DNA of 64,000 nt. It comes from Savagea serpentis (GTDB taxonomy: Bacteria; Bacillota; Bacilli; Bacillales_A; Planococcaceae). Shown here in pieces: positions 51,852 to 61,615 of the stretch (position 1 is the first letter of the stretch; every line of letters begins with the position of its first letter). A program made the position numbers and the translations under genes. The stretch spans positions 1 through 64,000 of the forward strand of contig NZ_JADKPV010000008.1 in NCBI RefSeq assembly GCF_015351395.1. The letters run 5' to 3'. The notes below the pieces were generated by a model. The model did not search any database. It was not told the origin of the DNA and worked only from the letters and a program-made list of their open reading frames with translations.

Positions 51852-53255
51852 TTAACGTAATACAGATAATGGATTGACGAGCGCTCCATTTTTTCGTACT
51901 TCAAAATGTAAATGAACACCTGTCGAGCGTCCAGTCGATCCCATCACACCAATTTTCGTTCCTTTTGAAACGACTTGTCCCAGTCGAACCTGAATCGATG
52001 ATAAATGGCCATACAATGTTTCATATCCGTTATTATGGGTAATCACAATATAATTACCGTATGTCGGATGTCCAGTTGCTGTTTTAACGGTTCCATTATC
52101 GGCTGCTAAAATTGAATGATTCGATGGACGTGCAATATCAATTCCTTCATGCATACGTCCCCAACGATAACCCATGCCGCTTGAAATGTAGCCACCTACT
52201 GCTGGCCAAGCGAAAGTTCCTGTTCCACGTGAAGGAATTTCTTTCGTTCCTACTTTCGTAATTTCTGGAACAGGTTCTGTTACGATTTCTTCGTTAGCGA
52301 TACTCGTTCCTACACGTTCACCATTCGATTTACGTACACGATTAACATTCATTTGAACCCCATTTTTACCTTGTTGAGCTACTTTCTCTTCACCTTTTAA
52401 AATTGTCGCATCATTCTCTTTCACTTTTTCAAAAGGAATGTCTACTTTTTCTTTCATTTCATACACTTGTTCTACTGTTACTTTCGGTGAATGACGTTGG
52501 ATAATAAGCTCTGTTCCTTGTGTTACTTCTTTCGATGGATTCATCGATTGTAAATGTGCCGCTGTTAAATCATGTTTTTCAGCGACTGCTTCCCATGTCG
52601 TCTCATCTTGAACGACATATGTTTGTTGAGCGACACCATTTTTTAATTGCTCATACAATTCTTCATCCGAAACGACACGCGTCGGAGTTGTCGTTGCTGG
52701 TTCTGTCACGATTTGATGTGAAAAATTTAAATTAACGAGTGTAAAGCTTTGCTCATTTAATTCAATCTCCTCACCTTGCTCAAGCTTTTTCAAATCTTCT
52801 TCTGATACATAATCCAATTTCATCTTATGTAAAACACGTTGTAATTGTGCTTCATCTTTTACGAACATTGCGCGGTAATCATCTAGCTTCACGACATGTG
52901 CTTGTGCCTCTACTGTGAAAGCATCACGTAAGTCTTCCGCTAATTCTTTATTGTTCGCTTTTCCTGTGAAAGTCATTTCTGGAACGATTTTCACATCATC
53001 TTTGATGACGTAGTGTAATTCTGAGTTTTTTTCACTCGCTTCGTTAATTAATTGCTCTTTCGTTTCTTCAATAAATTTTTCACCAGATACTTTTCCGATG
53101 TATTGATCGTTAATATATATATGTTGAATGGATTGTAATTCTTCCTGTTCTGATGCTGCTGTTAAATTTGCAGTAATTGGTGCTGCTACGAGTAATGCAA
53201 CAACTAATGCACCATTGCGAATCGTTTTCTTCCAATTACGACGTTGTTCTTTCAT
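51852..53255 (-). CDS. LysM-G5-M23 cell-wall endopeptidase
   Basis: A 467-residue exported protein. Membrane/signal segment (about 10-35), a long N-terminal helical part, LysM (VVQDETTWEAVAEKHDLTAAHLQSMNPS, about 205-245), G5 (about 250-330), and M23 peptidase (about 345-467) with ligands HEGID and HLHFE plus LYGHLS. It cuts peptide cross-bridges in the wall. GGAGG precedes ATG 53255. The gene takes the place beside walR where purA often stands. A WalR box upstream suggests control by its neighbour. Confidence 0.9.
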   Translation of the reverse strand: MKEQRRNWKKTIRNGALVVALLVAAPITANLTAASEQEELQSIQHIYINDQYIGKVSGEKFIEETKEQLINEASEKNSELHYVIKDDVKIVPEMTFTGKANNKELAEDLRDAFTVEAQAHVVKLDDYRAMFVKDEAQLQRVLHKMKLDYVSEEDLKKLEQGEEIELNEQSFTLVNLNFSHQIVTEPATTTPTRVVSDEELYEQLKNGVAQQTYVVQDETTWEAVAEKHDLTAAHLQSMNPSKEVTQGTELIIQRHSPKVTVEQVYEMKEKVDIPFEKVKENDATILKGEEKVAQQGKNGVQMNVNRVRKSNGERVGTSIANEEIVTEPVPEITKVGTKEIPSRGTGTFAWPAVGGYISSGMGYRWGRMHEGIDIARPSNHSILAADNGTVKTATGHPTYGNYIVITHNNGYETLYGHLSSIQVRLGQVVSKGTKIGVMGSTGRSTGVHLHFEVRKNGALVNPLSVLR

Positions 53256-53332
53256 AGTTTGTATACCCTCCATCATTGTTCTTCAAATGACACCTTTATA
53301 AAAGTATCATATTTTTTTAACATTTCATCGTT

Positions 53333-53349
53333 TGTAAACGATTTGTAAT
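53333..53349. promoter_or_regulatory. WalR box upstream of the M23 peptidase gene
   Basis: TGTAAA-CGATT-TGTAAT on the plus strand fits the WalR consensus TGTWAH-N5-TGTWAH at every position. It lies 78-94 bases before the peptidase start, in reverse orientation relative to it. Confidence 0.7.
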
Positions 53350-53387
53350 GATAATGTAGTATTACTCCCTTAAATTCCCATAAAATT

Positions 53388-53424
53388 AAAAGCCTTTCGT
53401 CCTATTAATAGACGAAAGGCTTTT
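53388..53424 (-). terminator. Terminator after dnaC
   Basis: AAAAGCCTTTCGTC (53388-53401) pairs perfectly with GACGAAAGGCTTTT (53411-53424). Confidence 0.9.
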
Positions 53425-54775
53425 AAAATTGACTCGGTGGAGGTTGTTGGCTCCAATCGACATTCAAAAACTTATTATATTCCTTCGCAAAAGCGAGCGT
53501 CACCGTACCTGTAGGACCGTTACGCTGTTTTGCAATAATAATCTCAATTAAATTTTTATTCTCTGTTTCTTTATCGTAGTAATCTTCACGATATAAGAAG
53601 CTGACGATGTCTGCGTCTTGCTCAATACTCCCAGACTCCCGAAGGTCGGACATCATCGGGCGCTTATCTTGCCGTTGCTCGACGCCACGTGATAACTGTG
53701 ATAATGCGATGACTGGCACTTCTAATTCACGTGCTAACGCCTTTAAAGAACGTGAAATCTCCGAAACTTCTTGTTGTCTGTTTTCACCTGAACGACCGCT
53801 CCCCATAATGAGTTGCAAATAGTCGATGACTATCATTCCGAGGCCATGTTCTTGTTTTAACCGACGACATTTCGAACGAATTTCGTTGACGCGCACTCCA
53901 GGAGAATCGTCGATGAAAATTCCAGCATTTGATAGCGTCCCGATAGCGAGGGAAAGCTTTTTCCAATCTTCATCTTCTAAATCTCCTGTACGTAAAGCTT
54001 GTGCATCAATATTCCCTTCCGCACAAAGCATACGCATGACGAGTTGATCGGCTCCCATTTCCAAACTGAAAATCGCCACATTTTCTTCTGTTTTTGTCGC
54101 AACGTTTTGAGCAACGTTGAGTGCAAAGGCTGTTTTCCCGACAGAAGGACGAGCTGCTACGATAATTAAATCATTGCGCTGAAATCCTGCTGTAATACGG
54201 TCTAAATCAGTAAATCCTGTCGGAATTCCTGTCACATCACCTTTTTGGTTATGCAATCGTTCAATATTTTCGAACGTGTCAACCAGAACGTCCGCAATCG
54301 GTTTAAAATCTCCTGCATTTTTCCGACTTGATACTTCCATCATTTTACGTTCTGCTTCTGCGAGCACTTCTTCTACTTCGTCTTCTCGTGTATACCCATC
54401 GTCGATAATCGTCGTCGCGACACGAATCAACTTGCGAAGCAATGATTTCTCTTCCACAATACGCGCGTAATAATCGATATTGGCCGCGGTAGGAACAGTA
54501 GAGGCGAGCTCTCCTAAATAACTGAGCCCGCCTACGTTTTCTAACTCATTCGCCGCTTTTAATTCTTCAGTTAAAGTAACGAGATCAATCGGTTCTCCAC
54601 GATCGTTTAACACTAACATCGTTTCGAATATTTTTTGATGGGCTACTTTGTAGAAGTCAACCGGCATAATGATTTCAGATGCTGTAATTAACGTTTCCGG
54701 CTCCAAAAAAATCGCACCGAGTATCGATTGTTCCGCTTCATTGTTATGGGGTGGAATACGATCTAATGGATCCAT
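53423..54775 (-). CDS. dnaC: Replicative DNA helicase (DnaB family)
   Basis: A 450-residue hexameric helicase, named DnaC in Bacillus. The N-terminal domain starts IPPHNNEAEQSILGAIFLEPE, Walker A is AARPSVGKTAFALN, Walker B is MIVIDYLQLIMGSGR, and the arginine-finger region is KQRNGPTGTVTLAF. It unwinds DNA at the fork. It follows rplI with GAGGAGTGA as ribosome site. No intein or insertion. In B. subtilis purA comes next; here a terminator does. Confidence 0.97.
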   Translation of the reverse strand: MDPLDRIPPHNNEAEQSILGAIFLEPETLITASEIIMPVDFYKVAHQKIFETMLVLNDRGEPIDLVTLTEELKAANELENVGGLSYLGELASTVPTAANIDYYARIVEEKSLLRKLIRVATTIIDDGYTREDEVEEVLAEAERKMMEVSSRKNAGDFKPIADVLVDTFENIERLHNQKGDVTGIPTGFTDLDRITAGFQRNDLIIVAARPSVGKTAFALNVAQNVATKTEENVAIFSLEMGADQLVMRMLCAEGNIDAQALRTGDLEDEDWKKLSLAIGTLSNAGIFIDDSPGVRVNEIRSKCRRLKQEHGLGMIVIDYLQLIMGSGRSGENRQQEVSEISRSLKALARELEVPVIALSQLSRGVEQRQDKRPMMSDLRESGSIEQDADIVSFLYREDYYDKETENKNLIEIIIAKQRNGPTGTVTLAFAKEYNKFLNVDWSQQPPPSQF

Positions 54776-54793
54776 GAACCGTCACTCCTCTGT

Positions 54794-55240
54794 CTATTCT
54801 TCTGTAACATGCACTTTCATCGTCGCTGTTACTTCTGGATGTAATTTAATTGGCACATTCGTATAACCTAAAGCACGAATCGCATCAGGCAATTCCATTT
54901 TACGACGGTCCACTTTAATATCTTTTTGTTTTTTCAATGCTTCTGCAATTTGTTTCGTCGTGATAGAACCGAATAAACGGCCACCTTCACCAGACTTCGC
55001 TTTCATTTCAACAGTCGTCTCATCCAGTACCGCTTTCAACTGTTGCGCTTCTTTTAATTCTTCTGCCGCGTCTTTTTGTGCACGCTTTTTTTGACCTTCT
55101 AGACGCGCTAAGTTTTGTGGTGTTGCTTCCACTGCCAAATTATTTTTTAATAAAAAGTTTTGTGCATATCCTGGTGACACCTCTTTCACTTCACCTTTTT
55201 TACCTTTTCCTTTAACATCCTGTGTAAAAATTACTTTCAT
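54794..55240 (-). CDS. rplI: 50S ribosomal protein L9
   Basis: A 148-residue L9: [40 protein letters not shown] at the start is the L9 signature; a long central helix and the C-terminal rRNA-binding domain follow. Its ATG overlaps the gdpP stop (ATGA), so the two are translationally coupled, as in other Bacillales. Confidence 0.98.
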   Translation of the reverse strand: MKVIFTQDVKGKGKKGEVKEVSPGYAQNFLLKNNLAVEATPQNLARLEGQKKRAQKDAAEELKEAQQLKAVLDETTVEMKAKSGEGGRLFGSITTKQIAEALKKQKDIKVDRRKMELPDAIRALGYTNVPIKLHPEVTATMKVHVTEE

Positions 55241-57213
55241 GATTCATTTCCTCCTTCGTCAGTTTCCATTAATGCTTCTCGTAATAAACGCTCTGCTTCT
55301 TCGACAGAGTCCACTGCTAATTGGCAAGCGGCATTCGTTAAATGGCCGCCTCCTCCGAGCTTCTCCATTACGACTTGAACGTTTACATCTCCGAGAGATC
55401 GTGCACTAATTCCTATTTTACCATCTTCTCGCGCTGCGATCACAAACGATGCTACGACACCTAGCATGGACAGTAAAATGTCTGCAGTTTGAGCAATGAG
55501 CACCGGTCCATAAATGACATCAGGCTCTCCTGCTACAATCGCAACGCCTTCTTCTGTCACTTGTACTTTCTCAATTAGTTTAGCACGTTTCACATACGTA
55601 TCGATGTCTTCTTTTAATAATCGTTGAACGAGAATCGTGTCAGCACCGTTCATTCGCAAATAAGAAGCTGCTTCAAACGTTCTCGAACCGGTCCGCAATG
55701 TAAAGCTTTTCGTATCGACGACAATACCCGCCAGCATCGCAGTCGCTTCTAACATCGTCAGTCGCTCATGCTTCGGTTGATATTCAATTAATTCTGTCAC
55801 AAGTTCAGCTGTTGACGATGCATAAGGTTCCATGTAGACAAGCATCGCATCATCAATGAAATCTTCGCCGCGACGGTGATGATCAATGAGTACAATTTTA
55901 TCTGCTTTTTGAAGCACTCGTTCATCAATGACTAAACTCGGTTTGTGCGTATCGACAATCGTCAGTAAAGAACGCTCTGTCATCATGGATAATGCCGTAT
56001 CAGGATCGATAAAATGAGCATACAACTCTTCATCCTTTTCTATCTCTTTCATAAGACGGAGCACACTTGCATCTAATTGATTAAAATCGATGACGACGTA
56101 TCCTTTAATATTATTCATACGTGCCATTTTACGAACACCGATTGCAGCTCCGATCGCGTCCATATCCGGCATTTTATGACCCATGACGAATACTTGATCA
56201 CTTCCTTGAATTAAATCGCGTAACGCATGCGAGATAACTCTAGCACGCACTCGGGTACGTTTTTCGACTGGATTCGTTTTCCCGCCGAAAAACTTTAGCT
56301 TTCCATCTGTATTTTTGATAGCCACTTGGTCTCCGCCGCGTCCAAGGACGAGGTCTAAACTCGATTGAGCTAATTCTCCTAACTCTATTAAAGTAGACTC
56401 TCCCGTACCAATTCCAATACTGAGCGTCAATCCTGCAGATTCTTCTTTTGTCTTCTCTCGAATATCATCTAAAATCGTAAATTTCGATTCTTCTAATTCT
56501 GTTAAAATTCGCTCATTTAAAACTAAAAAGAAACGATCTGAAGCAATGCGTTTCATGAAAATATGATGTTGTTGTGCCCATTCGTTTAACAATGATGTGA
56601 CATGGGAATTCATCTGACTTTTCGTTTGATCATCCATACGTTGGGCTAGCTCTTCATAGTTATCAATCAATAAAATGCCAAGAACTGTTTGCTCTGCTTC
56701 GTAACGCGATTCCACTTCTCGACATTGCGTCACATCAAAAATATAAAATAAACGATCTTCTTGCCTATATTCGATATCGAAGTAACGCTCACCAATTAAT
56801 ATTTGACGCGCTTCGACCTGTTCTTTTTGAATGATATTCCATAAAGGTTTCACTTCTTGTTCTAACGATTTGCCAATTAAAGATTCCATCTCGAATATTT
56901 GGCTGGCATAACTATTCGCCCACTCGACATCATTTTGTTCATCTAATAAAACAATTCCAATTGGCATTTGCAATAAAGCTTCTTCTCCGACTCGTTTCAT
57001 TCGATAAGAAATCGATTGAATCTTCTCTTCCGTCTCTAAATAATCTTGCTCCTCTACTCGCCAAATTACACCTATCAACACGACGAATAAGACAGTGTAA
57101 ATAAATCCAATCCAAAAATGGAAAGTAAATAGCGCAATCGCTGCAATGACCCCTAATAAAGTCAGTGCTGCGAGCGGATAGCGGATCAATCGTTTTCGAA
57201 ATTGCGAGTTCAT
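55237..57213 (-). CDS. gdpP: Cyclic-di-AMP phosphodiesterase GdpP
   Basis: A 658-residue membrane enzyme that hydrolyses c-di-AMP to pApA. Two N-terminal helices (about 10-52), a PAS-like domain (about 75-145), a degenerate GGDEF domain (about 170-300), and DHH/DHHA1 catalytic domains with [25 protein letters not shown] and [10 protein letters not shown]. All metal-binding motifs are intact. Length matches B. subtilis GdpP (659). It lies 14 bases after yybS. Confidence 0.96.
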   Translation of the reverse strand: MNSQFRKRLIRYPLAALTLLGVIAAIALFTFHFWIGFIYTVLFVVLIGVIWRVEEQDYLETEEKIQSISYRMKRVGEEALLQMPIGIVLLDEQNDVEWANSYASQIFEMESLIGKSLEQEVKPLWNIIQKEQVEARQILIGERYFDIEYRQEDRLFYIFDVTQCREVESRYEAEQTVLGILLIDNYEELAQRMDDQTKSQMNSHVTSLLNEWAQQHHIFMKRIASDRFFLVLNERILTELEESKFTILDDIREKTKEESAGLTLSIGIGTGESTLIELGELAQSSLDLVLGRGGDQVAIKNTDGKLKFFGGKTNPVEKRTRVRARVISHALRDLIQGSDQVFVMGHKMPDMDAIGAAIGVRKMARMNNIKGYVVIDFNQLDASVLRLMKEIEKDEELYAHFIDPDTALSMMTERSLLTIVDTHKPSLVIDERVLQKADKIVLIDHHRRGEDFIDDAMLVYMEPYASSTAELVTELIEYQPKHERLTMLEATAMLAGIVVDTKSFTLRTGSRTFEAASYLRMNGADTILVQRLLKEDIDTYVKRAKLIEKVQVTEEGVAIVAGEPDVIYGPVLIAQTADILLSMLGVVASFVIAAREDGKIGISARSLGDVNVQVVMEKLGGGGHLTNAACQLAVDSVEEAERLLREALMETDEGGNES

Positions 57214-57227
57214 AGTATCATCTCCTC

Positions 57228-58157
57228 TTATTTTCCGATTTTGCGATCAACCCAACCTCTCAATTGAATTCCTGTGTCTAATATTCCAATAATCACCGTA
57301 ATAGAATTGAAAAATACAGCAACTATTCCGGATAAAACAATTAAAATCATCGGCAATTGTACTTTTTTTAATGCATAAACAATAAATGAAATCCCTTGTA
57401 ATAAAAATAAAATGCGGAAAATGTTCATCGCATTTAAAATCATCAAATGAGATGTAGAACCGAGATCTGACGATTGTAAAAAAGACGTCAATAATAATAT
57501 TCCATACAATACGACGGTAATCATCGGTAACTTCATGGATGTAAATGGCTGAAAACGCGGAAATGTGAATCCGACGACAGCTCTTTTACCGAAGAAATAT
57601 GCAATAGTTAAAGAAATAAATGCCACAATCACAATTCCGACAATTGCATATGTCGGCAAGCTGAAATTGTACATTAAAAAGACTGATTGAATCGCTTGCT
57701 CCATCGCTCCAGTTTCATCTAACGGAGTAAATAATTGAATGACCCGACGCTCCTGAGTATGTAAAAAAGCTTGAATCCATTCGATGGCATTTACATTTAA
57801 AATAAGCACAGATAATACGTACTGCACAACGAGAGCAACTAATAATGTAATCGATGCTGCATTCCATACAGCAAGCTTCGATTTTTTATACAAAGTAGTT
57901 TCACCAATCATATATCCCATTGCCATAAATGCAATAGACGTCATCCCTAATTGAAGCGGGGCGATCACTATGGTAAGTAGAGATAATATGAATAAATAAA
58001 TCACTCCATCTCTTCTCTTACTACTCATACGTATAAGCATAAGAGGGAAAGGAATGAATAGAAGTGCAAGCATTCCATATAAAGGGACGTAACTGACAAT
58101 GCCGACAAGCAACAATGTTAAAATGGAATACACTGACTTCTGAATCGTAAATGACAT
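57228..58157 (-). CDS. yybS: YybS family membrane protein (DUF2232)
   Basis: A 309-residue protein with about eight hydrophobic segments, in the conserved position directly upstream of gdpP. TSIAFMAMGYMIGETTLYKKS is a recognisable DUF2232 stretch. Function is not established; the fold suggests an ECF-type S component or transporter. GAAGGAG precedes the ATG. Confidence 0.88.
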   Translation of the reverse strand: MSFTIQKSVYSILTLLLVGIVSYVPLYGMLALLFIPFPLMLIRMSSKRRDGVIYLFILSLLTIVIAPLQLGMTSIAFMAMGYMIGETTLYKKSKLAVWNAASITLLVALVVQYVLSVLILNVNAIEWIQAFLHTQERRVIQLFTPLDETGAMEQAIQSVFLMYNFSLPTYAIVGIVIVAFISLTIAYFFGKRAVVGFTFPRFQPFTSMKLPMITVVLYGILLLTSFLQSSDLGSTSHLMILNAMNIFRILFLLQGISFIVYALKKVQLPMILIVLSGIVAVFFNSITVIIGILDTGIQLRGWVDRKIGK

Positions 58158-58260
58158 AACGACACTCCTTCAATCCAAACTTTCAAAAAATACCTTCTCC
58201 AATTGTATCACGTTTCACATTTTGTAATCAAAAGGTTTCGCTAGCTTCTCACAATATACA

Positions 58261-58293
58261 AAAAAGAGCTTTCCGCATAGGGAAAGCTCTTTT
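58261..58293 (-). terminator. Terminator of the rpsF-ssb-rpsR operon
   Basis: AAAAGAGCTTTCC (58262-58274) pairs with GGAAAGCTCTTTT (58281-58293); T run on the minus strand. Confidence 0.9.
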
Positions 58294-58306
58294 ATTTAAA
58301 TACTTA

Positions 58307-58543
58307 TTAACGCTCTTCAGAAACGAATGGAAGTAAAGCCATAATACGTGCACGTTTAATTGCTGTAGTCAATTTACGTTGGTATTTAGCGCTTGTTCCA
58401 GTTACGCGACGTGGTAAAATTTTACCGCGTTCTGAGATGAACTTTTTAAGTAAGTCTGTGTCTTTATAGTCGATGTGTGTGATGTTATTTGAAGTGAAAT
58501 AACATACTTTACGACGACGACGACCTCCGCGACGTGGTGCCAT
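58307..58543 (-). CDS. rpsR: 30S ribosomal protein S18
   Basis: A 78-residue S18: basic N-terminus [55 protein letters not shown], exactly as in Bacillales. Third gene of the rpsF-ssb-rpsR operon, 40 bases after ssb, with AAGGAGGAG as ribosome site. Confidence 0.98.
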   Translation of the reverse strand: MAPRRGGRRRRKVCYFTSNNITHIDYKDTDLLKKFISERGKILPRRVTGTSAKYQRKLTTAIKRARIMALLPFVSEER

Positions 58544-58583
58544 GCAAAACTCCTCCTTCCTTCACTCCATATCAAACATTGAA

Positions 58584-59141
58584 CTAGAATGGTAAATCGT
58601 CGTCAGTAACTTCGATTGGACCATCGTTCGATGCGAATGGATTATCATTTGTATTCGTATAATTTTGTTCGTTCGGTTGTTGGAAAGATGGCTGTTGATT
58701 CTGATTAAAGTTGCTTTGCTGATGTTGGTTACCATAATTTTGGTTACCACCGAAGTTATTCGGAGCTCCTCCACCATAGTTCGGTGCTTGACCGCCAGAT
58801 TCCGGACGATTTTGCGTCGCGCTACGTGGTTCTAAAAACTGAACACTATCTGCTACAACTTCCGTCATAAAGACGCGTTGACCATCTTTTCCGTCAAAAT
58901 TACTCGTTTGAATGCGCCCATCTACTCCAGCCAAGCTGCCTTTTCTCAAAAAGTTTGCGATATTTTCAGCTTGTTTGCGCCATGCGACACAATTGATAAA
59001 GTCTGCTTCACGCTCACCTTGTTGATTTGTAAATGTGCGATTCACCGCTAATGTAAAACGGACTACCGCAATCCCTGATTGGGTATATTTCAATTCAGGA
59101 TCCTTTGTCAAACGACCGACAAGTACAACACGGTTGATCAT
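58584..59141 (-). CDS. ssb: Single-stranded DNA-binding protein
   Basis: A 185-residue SSB. OB fold (1-about 108) with [21 protein letters not shown] and [33 protein letters not shown] Gly/Gln/Asn-rich linker ([17 protein letters not shown]) follows, and the acidic tip DDDLPF recruits repair and replication partners. Located between rpsF and rpsR as in other Firmicutes. Confidence 0.98.
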   Translation of the reverse strand: MINRVVLVGRLTKDPELKYTQSGIAVVRFTLAVNRTFTNQQGEREADFINCVAWRKQAENIANFLRKGSLAGVDGRIQTSNFDGKDGQRVFMTEVVADSVQFLEPRSATQNRPESGGQAPNYGGGAPNNFGGNQNYGNQHQQSNFNQNQQPSFQQPNEQNYTNTNDNPFASNDGPIEVTDDDLPF

Positions 59142-59183
59142 ATCAGATTACAGCCCCTTTCATTTTATTGAAAACTTGCAAAA

Positions 59184-59474
59184 TTAAGCGTCGATACGTA
59201 CTGCCATGTGGCGGATGATATTTTCGTTAATGTTTGCAAGACGTGTGAATTCTTCAATAGCAGCACCGTCAGCGTTAGCTGTCACGAGCTGGTAGTAACC
59301 TTCACGTAAGTCATCGATTTCGTAAGCTAAGCGGCGTTTGCCCCATTCTTTCGACTCGATGATTTCAGCACCTTCACCAGTTAAAACAGCATCAAAACGC
59401 TCGATTAAAGCTTTACGTGCTTCATCTTCAACTGTTGGGCGAATAATGTACATAATTTCGTACTTTTTCATCAT
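59184..59474 (-). CDS. rpsF: 30S ribosomal protein S6
   Basis: A 96-residue S6: [29 protein letters not shown] and [25 protein letters not shown] are canonical. Two ATG codons are adjacent (59474 and 59471); the SD AGGAGG lies 6 and 9 bases away, so either may start. It opens the S6-SSB-S18 operon behind a near-consensus promoter. Confidence 0.97.
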   Translation of the reverse strand: MMKKYEIMYIIRPTVEDEARKALIERFDAVLTGEGAEIIESKEWGKRRLAYEIDDLREGYYQLVTANADGAAIEEFTRLANINENIIRHMAVRIDA

Positions 59475-59497
59475 TTGTCACCTCCTCATGGACTTTG

Positions 59498-59578
59498 GTC
59501 TACAATAGATGTAGACAAGGAGTAAGTATATGTATACTCACATCAATTTACTATACCATGATTTTATTCATGTGACAA
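59498..59578 (-). promoter_or_regulatory. rpsF promoter and leader hairpin
   Basis: Minus-strand promoter TTGTCA (59573-59578), 17 bases, TATAGT (59550-59555). In the leader, GTCTACA/TGTAGAC (59498-59516) forms a 7-bp hairpin about 25 bases before the start codon. It could serve autoregulation by S6:S18, but the known CCG-containing binding motif was not clearly seen. Confidence 0.6.
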
Positions 59579-59613
59579 TTGATTTCATTATTTATTTTTA
59601 AGGAGGAGTTTAT

Positions 59614-60177
59614 GTGCGACAACCGGACGCCGTCATTGAACTCAATTTATCTCAAGTAGCAAAGCAAAGCTTATGGATTACGCTCAGTTCGTTAATTTTA
59701 CTAACCATCTGTGATTATCTTTTGTATAGTACTTGGATTTTCTCTGTTTCTTGGTCAGCGTTTTTTCTGACGATACTCGGATATATTGTACTCATTGTTT
59801 TACATGAATTTTTTCATTTACTAGGATTTCGACTATTCGGGGGTGTCCCTTGGAAAAAGATGCAGTTCGGTTTAAATCTAGAACTCGGAGTCGCTTACGC
59901 TACAATGGATCAACGTCTCACAAACCGAGCAATGCGCGCTTCACTGCTACTCCCATTTTGGATGACCGGTATCATCCCCGCTCTCCTCGGGCTTTATTGG
60001 CAAAACGGGGTATTGTATGTATTAGCTGCTTTATTAATTGGAGGAGCAGCAGGGGATTTTGCAATGTATGTAAAACTGCGAAAATATCCACCAAACGCCC
60101 TTATTGAAGACGACTCAAAAGAGCCTAAATTGTATGTTTATCAACAGTTTGCTGTGGACGATGTGGATGAATCATGA
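59614..60177 (+). CDS. DUF3267 putative zinc metalloprotease-like membrane protein
   Basis: A 187-residue protein with about four hydrophobic segments and the zinc-like motif HEFFHLLGF (HExxH) after the second. FGLNLELGVAYATMDQRLTNRAMRASLLLPF follows. DUF3267 proteins are predicted membrane metalloproteases of unknown substrate. GTG start at 59614 with AAGGAGGAG upstream. An overlapping ATG at 59612 in another frame gives only 15 codons. Divergent from rpsF; the same neighbourhood is common in Bacillales. Confidence 0.82.
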   Translation: MRQPDAVIELNLSQVAKQSLWITLSSLILLTICDYLLYSTWIFSVSWSAFFLTILGYIVLIVLHEFFHLLGFRLFGGVPWKKMQFGLNLELGVAYATMDQRLTNRAMRASLLLPFWMTGIIPALLGLYWQNGVLYVLAALLIGGAAGDFAMYVKLRKYPPNALIEDDSKEPKLYVYQQFAVDDVDES

Positions 60178-60239
60178 AAAAAAGCCGATAACTTTAGTAT
60201 TTTTCTAAAGTTATCGACATGTTATGCACATTATGTGGA

Positions 60240-61340
60240 TTATACGTTGAAGCGGAACAGCATAACGTCGCCGTCTTTCACTTCATATTCTTTTCCTTCG
60301 AGGCGAACTTTTCCTGCTTCTTTCGCTGCAGTCATCGAGCCCGCTTCTAATAAATCATCGTAAGCAACCGTTTCTGCACGGATGAACCCTTTTTCAAAGT
60401 CCGTATGAATAATTCCAGCACATTGTGGTGCTTTCATTCCTTTACGGAATGTCCACGCACGCACTTCTTGTACACCCGCTGTAAAGTAAGTCGCTAGCCC
60501 GAGAAGGTCATACGTCGCACGAATTAATTGATCCAATCCTGATTCTTCAATGCCGAGCTCTTCTAAAAACATCTCTTTCTCGTCATCTTCTAATTCAGCC
60601 ATCTCTTCTTCAATTTTCGCACAGACGACAATGACTTCTGCGCCGTCTTCTTTTGCAAAATCACGTACTTTTTGGACGTATTCGTTATTTGAAACGTCAG
60701 CAATTTCATCTTCCGAAACGTTCGCTACGTAAAGCATCGGTTTGATCGTTAATAAGTGCATGCCACGAATTAATTCAAATTCTTCTTTTGAAAGTTCAAC
60801 CGAACGTGCTGGATTTCCTTCTTCAAATGCTTCTTTTAATTTCGTTAATGGAATTTCTTCTGCCATTGCGTCTTTATCTTTTTGTTTTGCCATTTTCGTC
60901 ACACGTTCTAGGCGTTTCGATACGCTTTCTAGGTCCGCTAAAATGAGTTCTAAGTTAATCACTTCAATATCTGATAAAGGATCTACTTTACCTGATACAT
61001 GTGTAATGTTTTCATCTGCGAAACAACGAACAACTTGACAAATTGCATCTACTTCACGAATATGTGAGAGAAATTTATTACCTAATCCTTCTCCTTTACT
61101 CGCTCCTTCCACAATCCCCGCAATGTCTGTAAACTCAAATGCAGTCGGCACTGTCTTTTTTGGATCTACTAACTCTGTTAATTTATTTAAACGTTCGTCT
61201 GGCACTTCAACGATTCCAACGTTCGGGTCAATTGTACAGAACGGGTAGTTCGCTGCTTCAGCTCCAGCTTTTGTAATCGCATTAAATAAAGTTGATTTTC
61301 CAACGTTTGGAAGACCAACGATTCCAGCTGTTAAAGCCAT
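60240..61340 (-). CDS. ychF: Redox-regulated ATPase YchF (Obg family)
   Basis: A 366-residue P-loop ATPase/GTPase. G1 GLPNVGKSTLFNAITKAGAEAANYPFCTIDPNVG is invariant in YchF; then FTDIAGIVEGASKGEGLGNKFL, a coiled coil, and the C-terminal TGS domain ending VKDGDVMLFRFNV. It binds ribosomes. ATG 61340 with AAAGGTTG upstream gives the B. subtilis length. In the conserved run parB, mscS, DUF951, ychF, rpsF. Confidence 0.97.
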   Translation of the reverse strand: MALTAGIVGLPNVGKSTLFNAITKAGAEAANYPFCTIDPNVGIVEVPDERLNKLTELVDPKKTVPTAFEFTDIAGIVEGASKGEGLGNKFLSHIREVDAICQVVRCFADENITHVSGKVDPLSDIEVINLELILADLESVSKRLERVTKMAKQKDKDAMAEEIPLTKLKEAFEEGNPARSVELSKEEFELIRGMHLLTIKPMLYVANVSEDEIADVSNNEYVQKVRDFAKEDGAEVIVVCAKIEEEMAELEDDEKEMFLEELGIEESGLDQLIRATYDLLGLATYFTAGVQEVRAWTFRKGMKAPQCAGIIHTDFEKGFIRAETVAYDDLLEAGSMTAAKEAGKVRLEGKEYEVKDGDVMLFRFNV

Positions 61341-61420
61341 GCTATTCCACAACCTTTCTTCTTTTTCCGGTTCTTTTTCAACTCTTCTATTATATGGATA
61401 AACCCTACTCTTGTCTATCT

Positions 61421-61615
61421 TTACTCCGCTTGGCGAAGTACTTTCTTCATTTTTTTCTGAAATTCATTTCGTGGGAGCATGACGCTATGATCGCACCCTT
61501 GACACTTTATTCGAATATCGGCTCCCATTCGAATAATTTTCCATTCATTCGTACCACAAGGATGCGGTTTTTTCATCGCTACTACATCATTCAATTCAAA
61601 TGTCTTTTCACTCAT
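61421..61615 (-). CDS. DUF951 small protein
   Basis: A 64-residue protein conserved next to ychF in Firmicutes: FELNDVVAMKKPHPCGTNEWKIIRMGADIRIKCQGCDHSVMLPRNEFQKKMK. HPCG and CQGC resemble a small zinc-ribbon-like beta barrel. Function unknown; possibly nucleic-acid binding. Its ATG overlaps the mscS end by 8 bases, so it is cotranslated. Confidence 0.92.
   Translation of the reverse strand: MSEKTFELNDVVAMKKPHPCGTNEWKIIRMGADIRIKCQGCDHSVMLPRNEFQKKMKKVLRQAE

Noticed and set aside
52221-52236. TGTTCCACGTGAAGGA, a parS-like sequence in the M23 peptidase gene
   Set aside because: Two mismatches in one arm (14 of 16) break the palindrome; protein coding explains it. Not listed as parS.
59612-59659. 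ATG at 59612 as a start two bases before the DUF3267 GTG
   Set aside because: It opens another frame that stops after 15 codons. The GTG frame is long and has membrane segments and an HExxH motif.
60222-60242. TTATGCACA and TGTGGATTA as a further DnaA-box cluster after ychF
   Set aside because: Only one matches the relaxed consensus and the other has a mismatch; too few to call a cluster.
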